A stretch of DNA of 64,000 nucleotides from Mesorhizobium sp. B4-1-4 (GCF_006439395.2 NZ_CP083950.1:2666001-2730000); one strand, 5' to 3'. Positions 16,594 to 25,872 are shown, counted from the stretch's first letter. Notes: a model not told the origin generated them from the sequence alone. Program-made: numbers and translations.

Positions 16594-16637
16594 GTCTGGA
16601 GGTGCTCCTCGTCTCAATCGCCAAAGTGGTTTACTTC

Positions 16638-16703
16638 TGGAACCATTGACGCGAAACCAAAATGATGTCAATAGTGAAGTGATTTAAAAATGGAACCATA
16701 GAC
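16638..16703. promoter_or_regulatory. Direct repeat in the DHFR-like / HxlR divergent promoter
   Basis: TGGAACCATTGAC (16638-16650) and TGGAACCATAGAC (16691-16703) match at 12 of 13 positions and start 53 bases apart, close to five helical turns. The second copy touches the HxlR start codon. ATTGAC and GTCAAT also form a small inverted pair between them. This gap is AT-rich, and the repeats are good candidates for the regulator's binding sites. Confidence 0.5.
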
Positions 16704-17120
16704 ATGTCGACGCGCGAAAGATCCGGCTGCCCGATCAACCTGTCGCTCGAACTGCTCGGCGACCGCTGGACGCTGCTCATCATCCGCGACCTGGTCTTCG
16801 CCGGGAAAAAGCATTTTCGCGAGTTCCTGCAATCCGATGAAGGCATTTCCTCGCGTACGTTGGCCGAGCGGCTGCAGACGCTGCAAGACGAAGGCATTCT
16901 CACCCGCAGCGACGACCCGACCCACGGGTTGAAGGCGATCTACCGGCTGACCGAGGCCGGTATCGACCTGTTGCCGGTGCTGGCCACGCTCGGCGCCTGG
17001 GGCAGCAAGCACCGCAAGGCCGACGATGATCTCGCCCGCATCGCCGACGAACTGGCCGCCGGCGGCGATGCGGCGCTGGAACGGATCAAGGCAGCGCTGC
17101 GCGCGGAGCATGCTGGATAG
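16704..17120 (+). CDS. HxlR family transcriptional regulator
   Basis: A 138-residue winged-helix regulator of normal HxlR length. The conserved sensor cysteine is at position 9 (RSGCPINLS), followed by LLGDRWTLLIIRDL, the recognition region SSRTLAERLQTLQDEGIL and the wing YRLTEAG. It is divergent from the DHFR-like reductase and should control it. A 12-of-13 base repeat lies immediately before its start codon, which suggests self-repression. This is the second HxlR/small-enzyme divergent pair within 6 kb. Confidence 0.88.
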   Translation: MSTRERSGCPINLSLELLGDRWTLLIIRDLVFAGKKHFREFLQSDEGISSRTLAERLQTLQDEGILTRSDDPTHGLKAIYRLTEAGIDLLPVLATLGAWGSKHRKADDDLARIADELAAGGDAALERIKAALRAEHAG

Positions 17121-17234
17121 GGGCGCGTGGCAGGCCTTCCGTCCAGGTGATCGGTTTAATTTTAGCGTTTCGTAAAACAATACGTAGAAACCCCTGCTGT
17201 AGTACCTGGTACTGATCTGACGAGGGGCGCTGTC

Positions 17235-18452
17235 GTGTTGAAAGACTTCTGGGCTTCGGAGCGCGGCAATTTCGCGCTGACCACGGTGATCGCGATGCTG
17301 CCGCTGATGCTTGGCGTGGCCGGCGCGATCGATCTGGTGGGCACGAGCGACGACGCCGACCACTTGCAGAACTCGCTGGACGCGGCGGGACTCGCCATCG
17401 GGACAAAATATTATGCCGGAATGGCGGCTGGCGACGTGCAGCAACTCGGCCAGAACTTCTTCACGGCCAATATGCGCGCCGCCGACCAGCAGGAATATTC
17501 GGGAAGCGTCGCAGCCCTCTCGAGCGCCGCCAGCGGCGGCCCCAGCGCCTACTACATTTCGCTTTCGTCCAGCATCAGCCGTCCCAGCTTCATCAGCGCC
17601 CTGCCCCCCTGGCAAGCCTCGCGCTCCACTATGGTCAAGATCGTGCCCGGTGCGCAGGCCTGCGTACTTGCGCTCGATCCTCATGCATCCGCTGCGGTCA
17701 ACCTGCAAGGCTCGACCAACGTCGCGATGAACCATTGCGTGATCGCCGCCAACTCGGACGCGGCCGATTCCGTCAACAGAGGCGGCTCTGCGCTGGTGAG
17801 CGCCAGCTGCGTTTCGACCGTTGGCGGCACTTCCGGCCTCTTGCCGCCCAACGCCAGCTTGAGTTGCGGCAATCCGCTCGAACGTCAGTACGCGTCGTTT
17901 GACCCGCTGGCCAACGTCACCCCTCCCCCCTACACGCTTTGCCAGACGGCACCCAACGGCAAATCCATCACCCTTTCGCCCGGCACCTATTGCGACAAGA
18001 CATGGTCGGGAAACATCACGCTCAACCCCGGCGTCTACATACTGCGTGGGGTCACCATAAAGCTCGGCGGAAATGGCAGCCTCACCGGCCAGGGCGTGAC
18101 GATATTCCTGATGGAAGGCGCGCAAATCTACATCAACGCAAATGAACAGGTGACCCTCTCGCCGCCCACCAGCGGCACCTATGCCGGCATCACCATATTC
18201 CAGGATCGCGGCAATACATCGCCGCTGACACTGAATGGCGGGGCCGGCTCGGTGATCAGCGGCTTCATCTACGCACCGGACGCGCCGATATTCTACGCCG
18301 GCAACTCGGATATGAATTCCCAGGGCGACTGCATCCGGCTCGTCGGCGATACCGTGCAGATGACAGGAAATTCGGCCGTGCAGTCGGATTGCGCGGCGGC
18401 GCTCGGAAATCGCGAAATGTATGCGGGCCGCCTGATCACGCTTGTCAAATGA
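17235..18452 (+). CDS. TadG-like pilus/secretion protein with Tad N-terminal motif
   Basis: A 405-residue protein that starts like TadE/TadG pseudopilins: a short basic segment, then ERGNFALTTVIAMLPLMLGVAGAIDLV, the Tad_N membrane anchor. The rest is extracytoplasmic, rich in Ser, Thr, Gly and Asn, with seven or so cysteines and a right-handed repeat-like region (NPGVYILRGVTIKLGGNGSLTGQGVTIFLMEG). TadG proteins usually carry a von Willebrand A domain; I do not see a MIDAS motif here. It starts at GTG 17235, with GAGGGG about 8 bases ahead. No other tad or cpa gene is nearby, so it is an orphan whose partners lie elsewhere. Confidence 0.75.
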   Translation: MLKDFWASERGNFALTTVIAMLPLMLGVAGAIDLVGTSDDADHLQNSLDAAGLAIGTKYYAGMAAGDVQQLGQNFFTANMRAADQQEYSGSVAALSSAASGGPSAYYISLSSSISRPSFISALPPWQASRSTMVKIVPGAQACVLALDPHASAAVNLQGSTNVAMNHCVIAANSDAADSVNRGGSALVSASCVSTVGGTSGLLPPNASLSCGNPLERQYASFDPLANVTPPPYTLCQTAPNGKSITLSPGTYCDKTWSGNITLNPGVYILRGVTIKLGGNGSLTGQGVTIFLMEGAQIYINANEQVTLSPPTSGTYAGITIFQDRGNTSPLTLNGGAGSVISGFIYAPDAPIFYAGNSDMNSQGDCIRLVGDTVQMTGNSAVQSDCAAALGNREMYAGRLITLVK

Positions 18453-18579
18453 GCCGAGAGAGCCGGCCGCCGGCGGCAAGCCGTCTCTGGAAGCGATGAA
18501 GACGGTATTGCGGGCCGGGCAGTTTGGTTAGGCGGCGGCTCTTTTCAGGTTCAGGCGAAGCAGCTTTCCTCTCTAAGTC

Positions 18580-18640
18580 AGCGCCGCCCCTCACCTGCCT
18601 GCCGGCATCCTCTCCCGGTAGAGTTACGGGGAGAGGATCG
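18580..18640 (+). repeat. Intergenic palindromic repeat, family B
   Basis: One copy of a repeat that begins GCGCCGCCCCTCACCTGCC, continues GCCGGCATCCTCTCCC and ends in the opposite arm GGGAGAGGAT; the 10-base arms (18607-18616 and 18629-18638) pair perfectly. The same unit occurs at about 35021-35085 and, inverted, at 35139-35206. Here it sits in the gap before dinB, well upstream of its promoter. Confidence 0.7.
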
Positions 18641-18714
18641 CTCATCGCCGATTTCATCAACCTGCGGGATGCTTTTCAACAAACCCGTTCCTTGCTTGAC
18701 AATGATCCCCTTTT

Positions 18715-18729
18715 GTTCTTCATTCGTTC
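18715..18729 (+). promoter_or_regulatory. LexA (SOS) box upstream of dinB
   Basis: GTTC-TTCATTC-GTTC is a perfect match to the alphaproteobacterial LexA box GTTC-N7-GTTC. A TTGACA at 18696-18701 would serve as the -35 element, putting the box over the -10 region, where bound LexA would block RNA polymerase. The dinB start lies 35 bases downstream. Damage-inducible expression of the polymerase follows from this arrangement. Confidence 0.82.
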
Positions 18730-18763
18730 GCATCTATCAGCAACTGCGGATGAGCGGTCGGGA

Positions 18764-20011
18764 ATGGAGACGACAGCCACCATCCTGCATGCCGATCTCG
18801 ATGCCTTCTATGCCTCGGTCGAGCAGCTGCTCGATCCGTCGCTGCGCGGCAAGCCGATCGCGGTCGGCGGCGGCGTGGTGCTGGCCGCCTCCTATGAGGC
18901 GCGCGCCTTTGGCGTGCGCGGCGGCATGCCGGGACGCAAGGCGCGCGAGCTTTGCCCGCAGCTGATCTTCGTCGGCGGCAATTTCAGCCACTACCAGCGG
19001 CTGGGCGACGCGGCGATCAAGGTGCTCGTCGATTTCACGCCGGTGGTGGAGCGGATCTCCATCGACGAAGCCTTCGCCGATGTCGCCGGCTGCACGCATC
19101 TGTTCGGCCCGCCGGACGAAATCGCCAAAACCATCCGCCGCCGCGTGCGGGCCGAACTCGGCCTGCCGATCTCGATTGGCGTGGCCCGCACCAAGCATCT
19201 GGCCAAGATCGCCTCGCAGGTGGCCAAGCCCGACGGGCTGGTGGTGGTCGATCCGGGAACCGAGCTTGCCTTCCTGCACGACCTGCCGGTCTCGCTGATG
19301 TGGGGCGTCGGCCCGGCGACCAGGGCGCGGCTGGCCGAAATCGGCGTCGAGACCATCGGCCAGCTGGCCAGGACGCATAGCGGCGCGCTGACGCGACTGC
19401 TTGGCCCCGCCGCCGGCGAAAAGCTCGCCGCTCTGTCATGGAACCGCGACCCGAGAAAGCTGGAGACGAAGCGCCGCGCGCATTCGGCCGGCGCGCAATC
19501 GGCGCTTGGTCACAAGCCGGCCGTGGCGCGGGTGATCGTGCCGACTTTGCTGCATCTGGCCGACCGCGTCGCCAGCCGGCTGCGCGCCAAGGCGCGGCCC
19601 GGCCGCACGGTGACGGTGCGCGTGCGCTTTGCCGATCTCCGCGCCGTGACGCGCTCGATTACGCTCGACCAGCCGATCTCGGCGACCACCATGCTGGCCG
19701 AAATCGCCGGCGATCTCGTGCGCGGCGTGCTTGCCGACCACCCCCGGGAGAAGGTGATCTCGCTGCTGGCGATCTCGGTCTCGCATCTGGAGGAAAGCGC
19801 CGAACTGCAGCTCGACCTGCCGCTCGGGCTTGCCGACGAGAAGCGCCGGCCCGGCACCCAGAAAGGCCTGGCACGCTTTGGCGCCGACCGCGCCATCGAC
19901 AAGATCCGCGAGCGCTTCGGCAAGCAGGCGGTCGGCTACGGCGCAGTGGCGCTCGAAGCGGGACGTTCGGTGCCCGACGAATTCAGGGAACTGGCGGAAA
20001 AGGAGCTGTGA
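18764..20011 (+). CDS. dinB: DNA polymerase IV (Y-family)
   Basis: A 415-residue Y-family translesion polymerase. The catalytic palm residues are in HADLDAFYASVEQ and SIDEAFADV, with the fingers motif YEARAFGVRGGMPG, the helix-hairpin-helix region LMWGVGPATRARLAEIGVETIGQLA and a complete little-finger domain after residue 240. It copies past damaged bases at the cost of accuracy. ATG 18764 is chosen because the frame open further upstream runs through the LexA box, promoter and repeat. A perfect LexA box at 18715-18729 makes it an SOS gene. The C-terminal beta-clamp motif is not obvious (the end reads ELAEKEL). Confidence 0.92.
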   Translation: METTATILHADLDAFYASVEQLLDPSLRGKPIAVGGGVVLAASYEARAFGVRGGMPGRKARELCPQLIFVGGNFSHYQRLGDAAIKVLVDFTPVVERISIDEAFADVAGCTHLFGPPDEIAKTIRRRVRAELGLPISIGVARTKHLAKIASQVAKPDGLVVVDPGTELAFLHDLPVSLMWGVGPATRARLAEIGVETIGQLARTHSGALTRLLGPAAGEKLAALSWNRDPRKLETKRRAHSAGAQSALGHKPAVARVIVPTLLHLADRVASRLRAKARPGRTVTVRVRFADLRAVTRSITLDQPISATTMLAEIAGDLVRGVLADHPREKVISLLAISVSHLEESAELQLDLPLGLADEKRRPGTQKGLARFGADRAIDKIRERFGKQAVGYGAVALEAGRSVPDEFRELAEKEL

Positions 20012-20029
20012 GCGGACGGCGCACCCGTC

Positions 20030-21631
20030 TCAGCCTCTGATCGCCCTACCCGTCTGCTGCAGCAGCTCAAACGCCGCGAAGCGCTTGGCGTGCCAGCCGG
20101 TCAGCGGCGCGTTGGGATGATAGGCTTCGCCGAGTTCCGACATGGCGGCCATGGCCATCACCAGATCCTCATAGGCTCCAGCAGCGACGGCTCCGAGCAT
20201 CGCCGAGCCCAGCAGCACCGGCTCCTGCGAGGTCGACGCCACCACAACCAGGCCGGTTGTATCGGCCAGCAGTTGGCGGACCAATGGGCTTTGGCCCGCG
20301 CCGCCGCTGACGACGATCGTATCGACGGCAATGCCCTTTTCGCGCTCGGCGCGCACGATCTGGCGCGCGCCATAGCCAAGACCGCAGATGCCGGCGACAT
20401 AGAGCGCGACCAGGCTGTCGAGACTGGTGTCGAGATCGAGCCCGGCGATCAGCGCATGTGCGTCCGGATCGGCGAAAGGCGCGCGATTGCCAAGAAATTC
20501 CGGCACGACATGGATGCCGCCGGCCAGCGCCGGCACAGCCGCCGCCCCGCCCCGGCTTTCGGCCAGCAGCGACAGCCAGACGCTGAGAGTGAGCCCTGCG
20601 GCTCGTGCTTTCTCCGTCGCTTCGCCGGCTGCCGGATGCAAGCGCACCAGGTGGTCGATGGCCGCGCCTGCCGCCGATTGCCCGCCCTCGTTCAGCCATA
20701 GGCCCGGCACCATGGCCGAGAAATACGGACCCCAGACGCCGTCGACAAAAGCCGGCTCGGCCGTCGTCGACATGGTACAGGCCGAGGTGCCGAAGACATA
20801 GGCCATGCGCGACAGAACACTGCCGGCTGCGCCGCGCGCGCCGACCGTGCCGATACCACCGGCATGCGCGTCGATCAGGCCCGCCGCTACGGCTGTTCCC
20901 TCGGCCAGGCCCAGCTCTGCGGCCGCTTGCGCCGTCAGCCCGCTGCCGAGTGCCGCACCGGCTGGCACGATCTCGGTGCCGATGCGCGTGAAGGCCTCGT
21001 CGGCGAGTGCCCCGAGGCCTATCTCGCGGAAATATCCCTCGTCCCATCGGTTTTCATGCGCGAGGTAGGTCCATTTGCAGGTCACCGTGCAGACCGAGCG
21101 GGCAAGGCTGCCGCTGGCACGCCAGGTCAGGAAGTCGGCGAGATCCAGAAACTGCCAGGCCGCGTCGAAGGTAGCAGGCAGGTTTTCGGTCAGCCACAGA
21201 AGTTTCGGCGTCTCCATTTCCGGCGAGATGACGCCGCCGACATAGTTCAGCACCGCCTCGCCACTGCGGTTGATGCGGCGCGCCTGTTCCGCCGCACGGT
21301 GATCCATCCACACGATGATGTTGCGCTCCGGATCGCCAGATGGGCCAACCGGCAGCGGCGCACCGCCTTCGCCCAGCACCACGAGCGAGCAGGTGGCATC
21401 GAAGCCGATCCCGGCGATCGTCTCCGGCGCGGCGCCGGATTGGGCGACGGCCTCGCGCACCGCGGCGCACACCGCACGCCAGATGTCGCGGCTCGACTGC
21501 TCGACGATGTCGCCGGGCTCGCGCCACACCTTGATGTCCCGCTTGGCCGAGGCCAGCAGGGTGCCGGACAGATCGAACACCCCGGCGCGCGCGCTACCGG
21601 TGCCGACGTCGATGCCTATGTAATGGGGCAA
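20030..21631 (-). CDS. D-ribulokinase, FGGY family
   Basis: A 533-residue FGGY carbohydrate kinase that would phosphorylate D-ribulose to D-ribulose 5-phosphate in the cytoplasm. The N-terminal ATPase fold starts GIDVGTGSARAGVFD. TCSLV at 80-84 is the signature reported for D-ribulokinases of the FGGY/YDR109C type. The catalytic base is probably D254 in GLIDAHAGGIG, and the second phosphate loop is VVSGGAGQSPLVRQL. It is the last gene of a six-gene minus-strand unit that includes a ribitol 2-dehydrogenase and an ABC importer, so ribitol degradation is its job. It starts at ATG 21631, 83 bases after the dehydrogenase stop. Confidence 0.9.
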   Translation of the reverse strand: MPHYIGIDVGTGSARAGVFDLSGTLLASAKRDIKVWREPGDIVEQSSRDIWRAVCAAVREAVAQSGAAPETIAGIGFDATCSLVVLGEGGAPLPVGPSGDPERNIIVWMDHRAAEQARRINRSGEAVLNYVGGVISPEMETPKLLWLTENLPATFDAAWQFLDLADFLTWRASGSLARSVCTVTCKWTYLAHENRWDEGYFREIGLGALADEAFTRIGTEIVPAGAALGSGLTAQAAAELGLAEGTAVAAGLIDAHAGGIGTVGARGAAGSVLSRMAYVFGTSACTMSTTAEPAFVDGVWGPYFSAMVPGLWLNEGGQSAAGAAIDHLVRLHPAAGEATEKARAAGLTLSVWLSLLAESRGGAAAVPALAGGIHVVPEFLGNRAPFADPDAHALIAGLDLDTSLDSLVALYVAGICGLGYGARQIVRAEREKGIAVDTIVVSGGAGQSPLVRQLLADTTGLVVVASTSQEPVLLGSAMLGAVAAGAYEDLVMAMAAMSELGEAYHPNAPLTGWHAKRFAAFELLQQTGRAIRG

Positions 21632-21714
21632 GGAAAACCTCTGATTTCAGGGAGCAGCAGGTCGTAAGCAGTGAGTGGACGGTGGTGAGGTGGAGCCCGG
21701 CTACCGACTACTCT

Positions 21715-22443
21715 TCAGAGATCATTGCTCTGCGGCAGGATCACGAGATCCCTGATGGTGACGTTCCTTGGCCGGGTCAGCATGAACATCACCGCTTCGG
21801 CCACTTCGCGCGGCTGCATCAGGCCACCGGCGGCGAGCTCTTCCTCGAGCTTTGCCTTCGGCCAGTCGTCGACCAACGCCGTCACCACCGGGCCGGGCGC
21901 CACCGCACCAACGCGCAAGCCGTGCCTGGCGACCTGCCGGCGCACCGTGTGGACAAAGGCCTGCACGGCATGCTTGGAGGCGGTGTAGATCGGCTCCCAG
22001 ACCACCGGAACCAGTCCGGCGATCGAACTGGTGACGATGATGTCGCCGGTCTTGCGCTCGACCATGTGCGGCAGGACGGCCTGGATCGAGCGGAAGCAGG
22101 CGTTGATGTTGAGGTTCAGCACGCGATCCCAGAGGTCGGGATCGCCGTTCGCCACCTCGCCGCCGACATAGGCGCCGGCATTGGCGTGGAAGATGTCGAG
22201 CTGGCCGGCCTTTTCCAGGATCCGCGGCATCATCGTTGCAACGCTTGCCGGCTGCATCAGCTCGATCGACAGCGGGATCGCCTTCGGACCGAGTTCGGCA
22301 CAGAGTGTGTTCAGCGTCGCCTCGGCGCGGTCGACCAGCACCACGGTGGCGCCTGCCGCCAGCATATGCCTGGCGCATTCCAGACCGATGCCTGAAGCCG
22401 CACCGGTGATGGCGGCAACTTTTCCGGACAGTTCTTCACTCAT
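21715..22443 (-). CDS. rbtD: Ribitol 2-dehydrogenase (SDR)
   Basis: A 242-residue short-chain dehydrogenase that oxidises ribitol to D-ribulose with NAD+. The nucleotide motif TGAASGIG is at 13-20, NAG at 88-90, the catalytic serine near 139-140, and Y153-x3-K157 (YTASK). It is strikingly like the known Klebsiella ribitol dehydrogenase as I remember it: [42 protein letters not shown], and a shared C-terminal [15 protein letters not shown] 22443 has AGGAA about 8 bases upstream. It follows the permease by 23 bases and precedes the D-ribulokinase, completing the route ribitol to D-ribulose to D-ribulose 5-phosphate. Confidence 0.92.
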   Translation of the reverse strand: MSEELSGKVAAITGAASGIGLECARHMLAAGATVVLVDRAEATLNTLCAELGPKAIPLSIELMQPASVATMMPRILEKAGQLDIFHANAGAYVGGEVANGDPDLWDRVLNLNINACFRSIQAVLPHMVERKTGDIIVTSSIAGLVPVVWEPIYTASKHAVQAFVHTVRRQVARHGLRVGAVAPGPVVTALVDDWPKAKLEEELAAGGLMQPREVAEAVMFMLTRPRNVTIRDLVILPQSNDL

Positions 22444-22466
22444 GTCTTCATTTCCTGTTGATGGGT

Positions 22467-23720
22467 TCAGGCTCGGCCATGAGAGACACGCGAGCGGCGT
22501 GCCAGCGAGTCGACGATGACTGCGATGGCAAGCACGGCGCCGGTGATCATGTACCGAAGCGACGAGGACAGATCGAGCAGCGTCAGCCCGCTGGCGATCG
22601 ACTGGATGACGATGATGCCAAGCAGCGCCGAATAGGCACTGCCGCGACCGCCGAAGAGGCTGGTGCCGCCGATGACGGCGGCCGCGATGGCGTTGAGGTT
22701 GACGTCGCCGGTGCCGGCCTGCTGGCTGGCCGACGCAAGGCGGGCCGCCGATAAAACGCCGCCGAAGGCGGCCAGCATCGAGCACAGCACGAAGGCGCTG
22801 GAATAGATCTGCCCCACGTTGATGCCGGCACGCCGCGCCGCCTCGCGGTTGCCGCCGACCGCCGACATCGAGCGGCCCCATTTGGTCCGCGTCAGCGCGT
22901 AGTGCATGGCGATGACCAGGCCGACGAAAAGGCCGAACATCCAGGGAATGCCGCGTGCCTGGTTGAGATAGAAGACGATGAATTCCAGCACGAGCGTCAT
23001 CGCCACGGCGCGCGTGATCAGGCCACCGCTCGACGGCGCCGACAAATTGGCGGCACGGCGGCGCGCCACGGTGCGCAGGCCGGTGACCAGCATGACGATG
23101 CCCGGCACGGCCGCCAGCCCGAAGGAAACCCATTTCGGCATCACCAGCAGCTGGCCGAAATTCACCAGGTTCGAGCCGTAAGGCAGGTTTATCGAGCCGG
23201 TCGACCCCAGAATGTAAAGCTGTAGGCCGAGTACCGCGAGCAGGCCCGCCAGCGTCGAGACGAAGCTCGGCATGCCCAGCCGATTGAACAAAAGCGCATA
23301 GAGCGCGCCGATGAAGCCGCCGAAGGCGACTGCGGCAAGAATGGCGAGCGCCACCGGCCAGCCCTGGTTGACCCAAAGCGAGCCGACCAGTGCGGAGGCA
23401 AAGCCGCTGATCGAGCCGACCGACAGGTCGATCTCGCCGACCATGAGCACACAGACGATGCCGAGCGCGATGACGCCGACGGTAGAGCAGTCAAACAGCA
23501 GGTTGACCAGGTTGCTGCTCGACAGGAAGATCGGGTTGATGCTGGCGAACACAGTCCAGATGATGACCAGCCCGACGATGACCGGCAGCGAACCGAGATC
23601 ACCGGAACGCACGCGATCGGAAAAGGCGCGGATGGTGCCACCGATCCCGGCCTCGTGCCTGACGCGCACATCGGCACGGTCGAGCGGCGCTGGAGCGGGC
23701 TTTTGGGCTTCAAGGCTCAT
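22467..23720 (-). CDS. Ribitol/pentitol ABC transporter permease (XylH/RbsC family)
   Basis: A 417-residue polytopic permease of the carbohydrate uptake transporter-2 family. A hydrophilic N-terminal tail of about 40 residues precedes ten or so membrane segments. Family marks are [19 protein letters not shown] early and [28 protein letters not shown] late. It is longer than RbsC and close to XylH in length. It would form the membrane channel as a homodimer with the adjacent ATPase. Its ATG overlaps the ATPase stop by 4 bases (ATGA), so translation is coupled. Ribitol as substrate is inferred from the dehydrogenase and kinase that follow. Confidence 0.88.
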   Translation of the reverse strand: MSLEAQKPAPAPLDRADVRVRHEAGIGGTIRAFSDRVRSGDLGSLPVIVGLVIIWTVFASINPIFLSSSNLVNLLFDCSTVGVIALGIVCVLMVGEIDLSVGSISGFASALVGSLWVNQGWPVALAILAAVAFGGFIGALYALLFNRLGMPSFVSTLAGLLAVLGLQLYILGSTGSINLPYGSNLVNFGQLLVMPKWVSFGLAAVPGIVMLVTGLRTVARRRAANLSAPSSGGLITRAVAMTLVLEFIVFYLNQARGIPWMFGLFVGLVIAMHYALTRTKWGRSMSAVGGNREAARRAGINVGQIYSSAFVLCSMLAAFGGVLSAARLASASQQAGTGDVNLNAIAAAVIGGTSLFGGRGSAYSALLGIIVIQSIASGLTLLDLSSSLRYMITGAVLAIAVIVDSLARRSRVSHGRA

Positions 23721-24532
23721 GAGTGTTGCTCCTGCGTGTGATCCGGCCTCGCCTGCCGGCGCTCCGCACGCCGCGAAACCGAATTGTTCGACGCGCCGGT
23801 GATGGCGCTGACCAGTTCCTGGTTCGAGGCGTCGGGCGTGAAGATACCGTTGTTGCGACCAAGCCGGAGCACGACGATACGGTCGGCCACCGCGCGCACG
23901 TCTTCCATGTTATGGCTGATGATGACGACGCCGAGGCCGCGATCGCGCACGCGTTCGATCAGGTTGAGCACCTCGGCCGTCTGCGCCACGCCGAGTGCGG
24001 CCGTCGGCTCGTCGAGCAGGATGAGTTTCGGCTCGAGCAGCAGCGAGCGCGCGATCGCCACTGTCTGGCGCTGGCCGCCCGACAGCGACGCCACCACCTC
24101 GCGCACGCTTGGGATGCGCGCCGACAGTTCGTTGAGCAGCGTCCAGGCGCGCACTTCCATCGCCACTTCGTCGAGCCGCAAGGGGTTGAGCTCGCGGCCG
24201 AGAAAGATGTTGGCGACGATGTCGAGGTTCTCGCACAACGCCAGGTCCTGGAACACGGTGGCGATGCCGAGCGTGAGCGCGGCACTCGGGTCGGCAAGCA
24301 CCACCTGCTTGCCTTGAAAACTGATGGCGCCCGAACTTGGCTGATGCACACCGGCAAGGATCTTGACCAGCGTCGACTTGCCGGCCCCATTGTCGCCCAC
24401 CAGCGCCACCACTTCGCCGGCATGCACGTCGAGGTCGATGTCGGTGAGCGCCGAGACGGCGCCGAAATTCTTCGAAACACCACGCAAGCTGAGCACCAGC
24501 TCGCCAGCCGGAACCGCCGGAGTATCGATCAT
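23717..24532 (-). CDS. Ribitol/pentitol ABC transporter ATP-binding protein
   Basis: A 271-residue single-domain ATPase: Walker A GDNGAGKST near 46-54, Q-loop in VFQDLALCENL, signature LSGGQRQ, Walker B LILLDEPTAAL, and the H-loop in VIISHNMEDV. Single ATPase domains in this transporter class are of the XylG/FrcA short type; the two-domain RbsA form is not used here, unlike in the second operon of this window. It powers import together with the permease, with which it overlaps by 4 bases, and follows the binding protein by 80 bases. Confidence 0.9.
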   Translation of the reverse strand: MIDTPAVPAGELVLSLRGVSKNFGAVSALTDIDLDVHAGEVVALVGDNGAGKSTLVKILAGVHQPSSGAISFQGKQVVLADPSAALTLGIATVFQDLALCENLDIVANIFLGRELNPLRLDEVAMEVRAWTLLNELSARIPSVREVVASLSGGQRQTVAIARSLLLEPKLILLDEPTAALGVAQTAEVLNLIERVRDRGLGVVIISHNMEDVRAVADRIVVLRLGRNNGIFTPDASNQELVSAITGASNNSVSRRAERRQARPDHTQEQHS

Positions 24533-24612
24533 GCCTGGAACACCTCTTCAAACCAGTTCGGAATATGCGCTGTCCGGCCACGGCCGGACAGCGCAGCAGC
24601 TAAAAGTTGCGG

Positions 24613-25680
24613 TCAGTTGATACCCAGCTTCTTGCAGCCTTCCGCGTAACGGTCGACGCACAGTTCAGCCGCGGTGTTGATCTTCTTGTCGATGATCTCG
24701 GCCTTCAGGTTTTCCTGCGTCACGACAGCAGGCGTGAACAGCTGCGAGGGCGTATCGTACAGCGTCGTCTCGGCCTTTGGCGTCTCGCCCGAAAGCAGCT
24801 TCACAGCGACGTTCGCCGCCGCGGCCGCCACGATCTCGCTCGGCTTGGAGATGGTGTTGTACTGATCGCCGGCGATGATCAGCTGCAGCGCGGCGATCGT
24901 CGCGTCATTGCCGGTCACCGGCGGAACCGGGTCGACACCGGCGGCCTTGAAGGCAGCGATGGCGCCGCCGCCGGTGCCGTCATTGGCGGCAACCACGCCG
25001 AGGATCTTCGGACCGAAGCGGGTGATCTGGCCGCCTGTCCATTGCTGCGCCTTCGGCGGCGCCCATTCCGGTGTGTCGAATTCGGCCAGGATCTGGTAGC
25101 CGCTGTTGTCCAGTCCCTCATGGATACCCTTCTTGATCAGGCCGGCAGCCGCGTCGGTTGGTGAACCGTTGATCTGCAGCACACCGCCGGTGGCCGGGTC
25201 GACCTTGAGCGCCTTCAGATGGGCGACCAGCGAATCCGCGATGGCCTTGCCGATGCCTTCATTGTTGAACGAGACATAGAAGTCGGCCGGAGCGGTCGGG
25301 ATCGGCCGGTCATAGGCGATGACCTTGATGCCCTGGCTTTGCGCCAGCTTGACCAGCGAGGCAGCGGCGGTCGAGTCGACAGGGTCGAGCACGATCGCCT
25401 TGGCGCCTTGCGAGATCACCGAGTTGAACTGCTGCTGCTGGCGCGAGACGTCGGCATCGGCGTTCTGGTAGATCACCTTGCAGCCCGGGCACAGCTTCTT
25501 CATCTCGGCGGCGAAGCCGGGATAATCGTGCTGCTCGTAGCGGGTCGAGGCCTGGTCGGGCATCAGGAAGGCAACCGTGGCATCGGTGACCTCGGCGGCA
25601 CGGACGCTGGCAGCGGTGCCGGCCAGCAGCGACAGCGCGAGCGCCGCCATGCCGGTCGACTTTATTGAAATTCTGGTCAT
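24613..25680 (-). CDS. Ribitol/pentitol ABC transporter substrate-binding protein
   Basis: A 355-residue periplasmic binding protein of the pentose type (XylF-like, Peripla_BP_4). The signal peptide MTRISIKSTGMAALALSLLA ends near SVRAAEV. The ligand half has FLMPDQASTRYEQHDYPGF, IYQNADADVSRQQQQFNSVISQGAKAIVLDPVDS and ANDGTGGGAIAAF. Cysteines in CPGC and the C-terminal LCVDRYAEGC could form disulfides. ATG 25680 has GGAGAAG 7 bases ahead; a frame reaching back to 25809 crosses the operator-like palindromes and lacks a signal peptide start. First structural gene of the ribitol operon. Confidence 0.9.
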   Translation of the reverse strand: MTRISIKSTGMAALALSLLAGTAASVRAAEVTDATVAFLMPDQASTRYEQHDYPGFAAEMKKLCPGCKVIYQNADADVSRQQQQFNSVISQGAKAIVLDPVDSTAAASLVKLAQSQGIKVIAYDRPIPTAPADFYVSFNNEGIGKAIADSLVAHLKALKVDPATGGVLQINGSPTDAAAGLIKKGIHEGLDNSGYQILAEFDTPEWAPPKAQQWTGGQITRFGPKILGVVAANDGTGGGAIAAFKAAGVDPVPPVTGNDATIAALQLIIAGDQYNTISKPSEIVAAAAANVAVKLLSGETPKAETTLYDTPSQLFTPAVVTQENLKAEIIDKKINTAAELCVDRYAEGCKKLGIN

Positions 25681-25750
25681 TCGGTCTTCTCCGTTTCTGG
25701 ATATGGTTGTAAGAAGGTCGTTGACTGCTTTGTGTAGAGACGCGACCTTT

Positions 25751-25775
25751 CCTGGTCCCTGGTATTGGGACCAGG
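25751..25775. promoter_or_regulatory. Operator-like inverted repeat before the ribitol operon
   Basis: CCTGGTCCC and GGGACCAGG, 9 bases each with a 7-base gap, form a perfect inverted repeat 71 bases upstream of the binding-protein start. CCTGG and CCAGG recur just beyond (25777-25797). It could be a repressor or activator site for the operon, or a hairpin in the leader RNA. The AraC protein encoded upstream is the obvious candidate to bind it, although AraC sites are more often direct repeats. Confidence 0.45.
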
Positions 25776-25807
25776 GCCTGGAGGCGGCCTTTCCAGGCTG
25801 CGCCGAC

Positions 25808-25872
25808 ATCCTCCTGGCGCGGAGGATTTCCCGGACAAGCGCTCTCCATCGCGGACCGCTTCCTTGCGGTCC
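25808..25872. terminator. Two small hairpins between the AraC gene and the ribitol operon
   Basis: ATCCTCC/GGAGGAT (25808-25827, 6-base loop) and GGACCGC/GCGGTCC (25853-25872, 6-base loop) are perfect 7-base stems in the 237 bases between the AraC stop and the binding-protein start. The one nearer the AraC gene may end its transcript, leaving the operon to its own promoter. Neither has a T-run. Confidence 0.35.

Noticed and set aside
18524..18763. Upstream extension of the dinB frame
   Set aside because: It would translate the repeat, the promoter and the LexA box.
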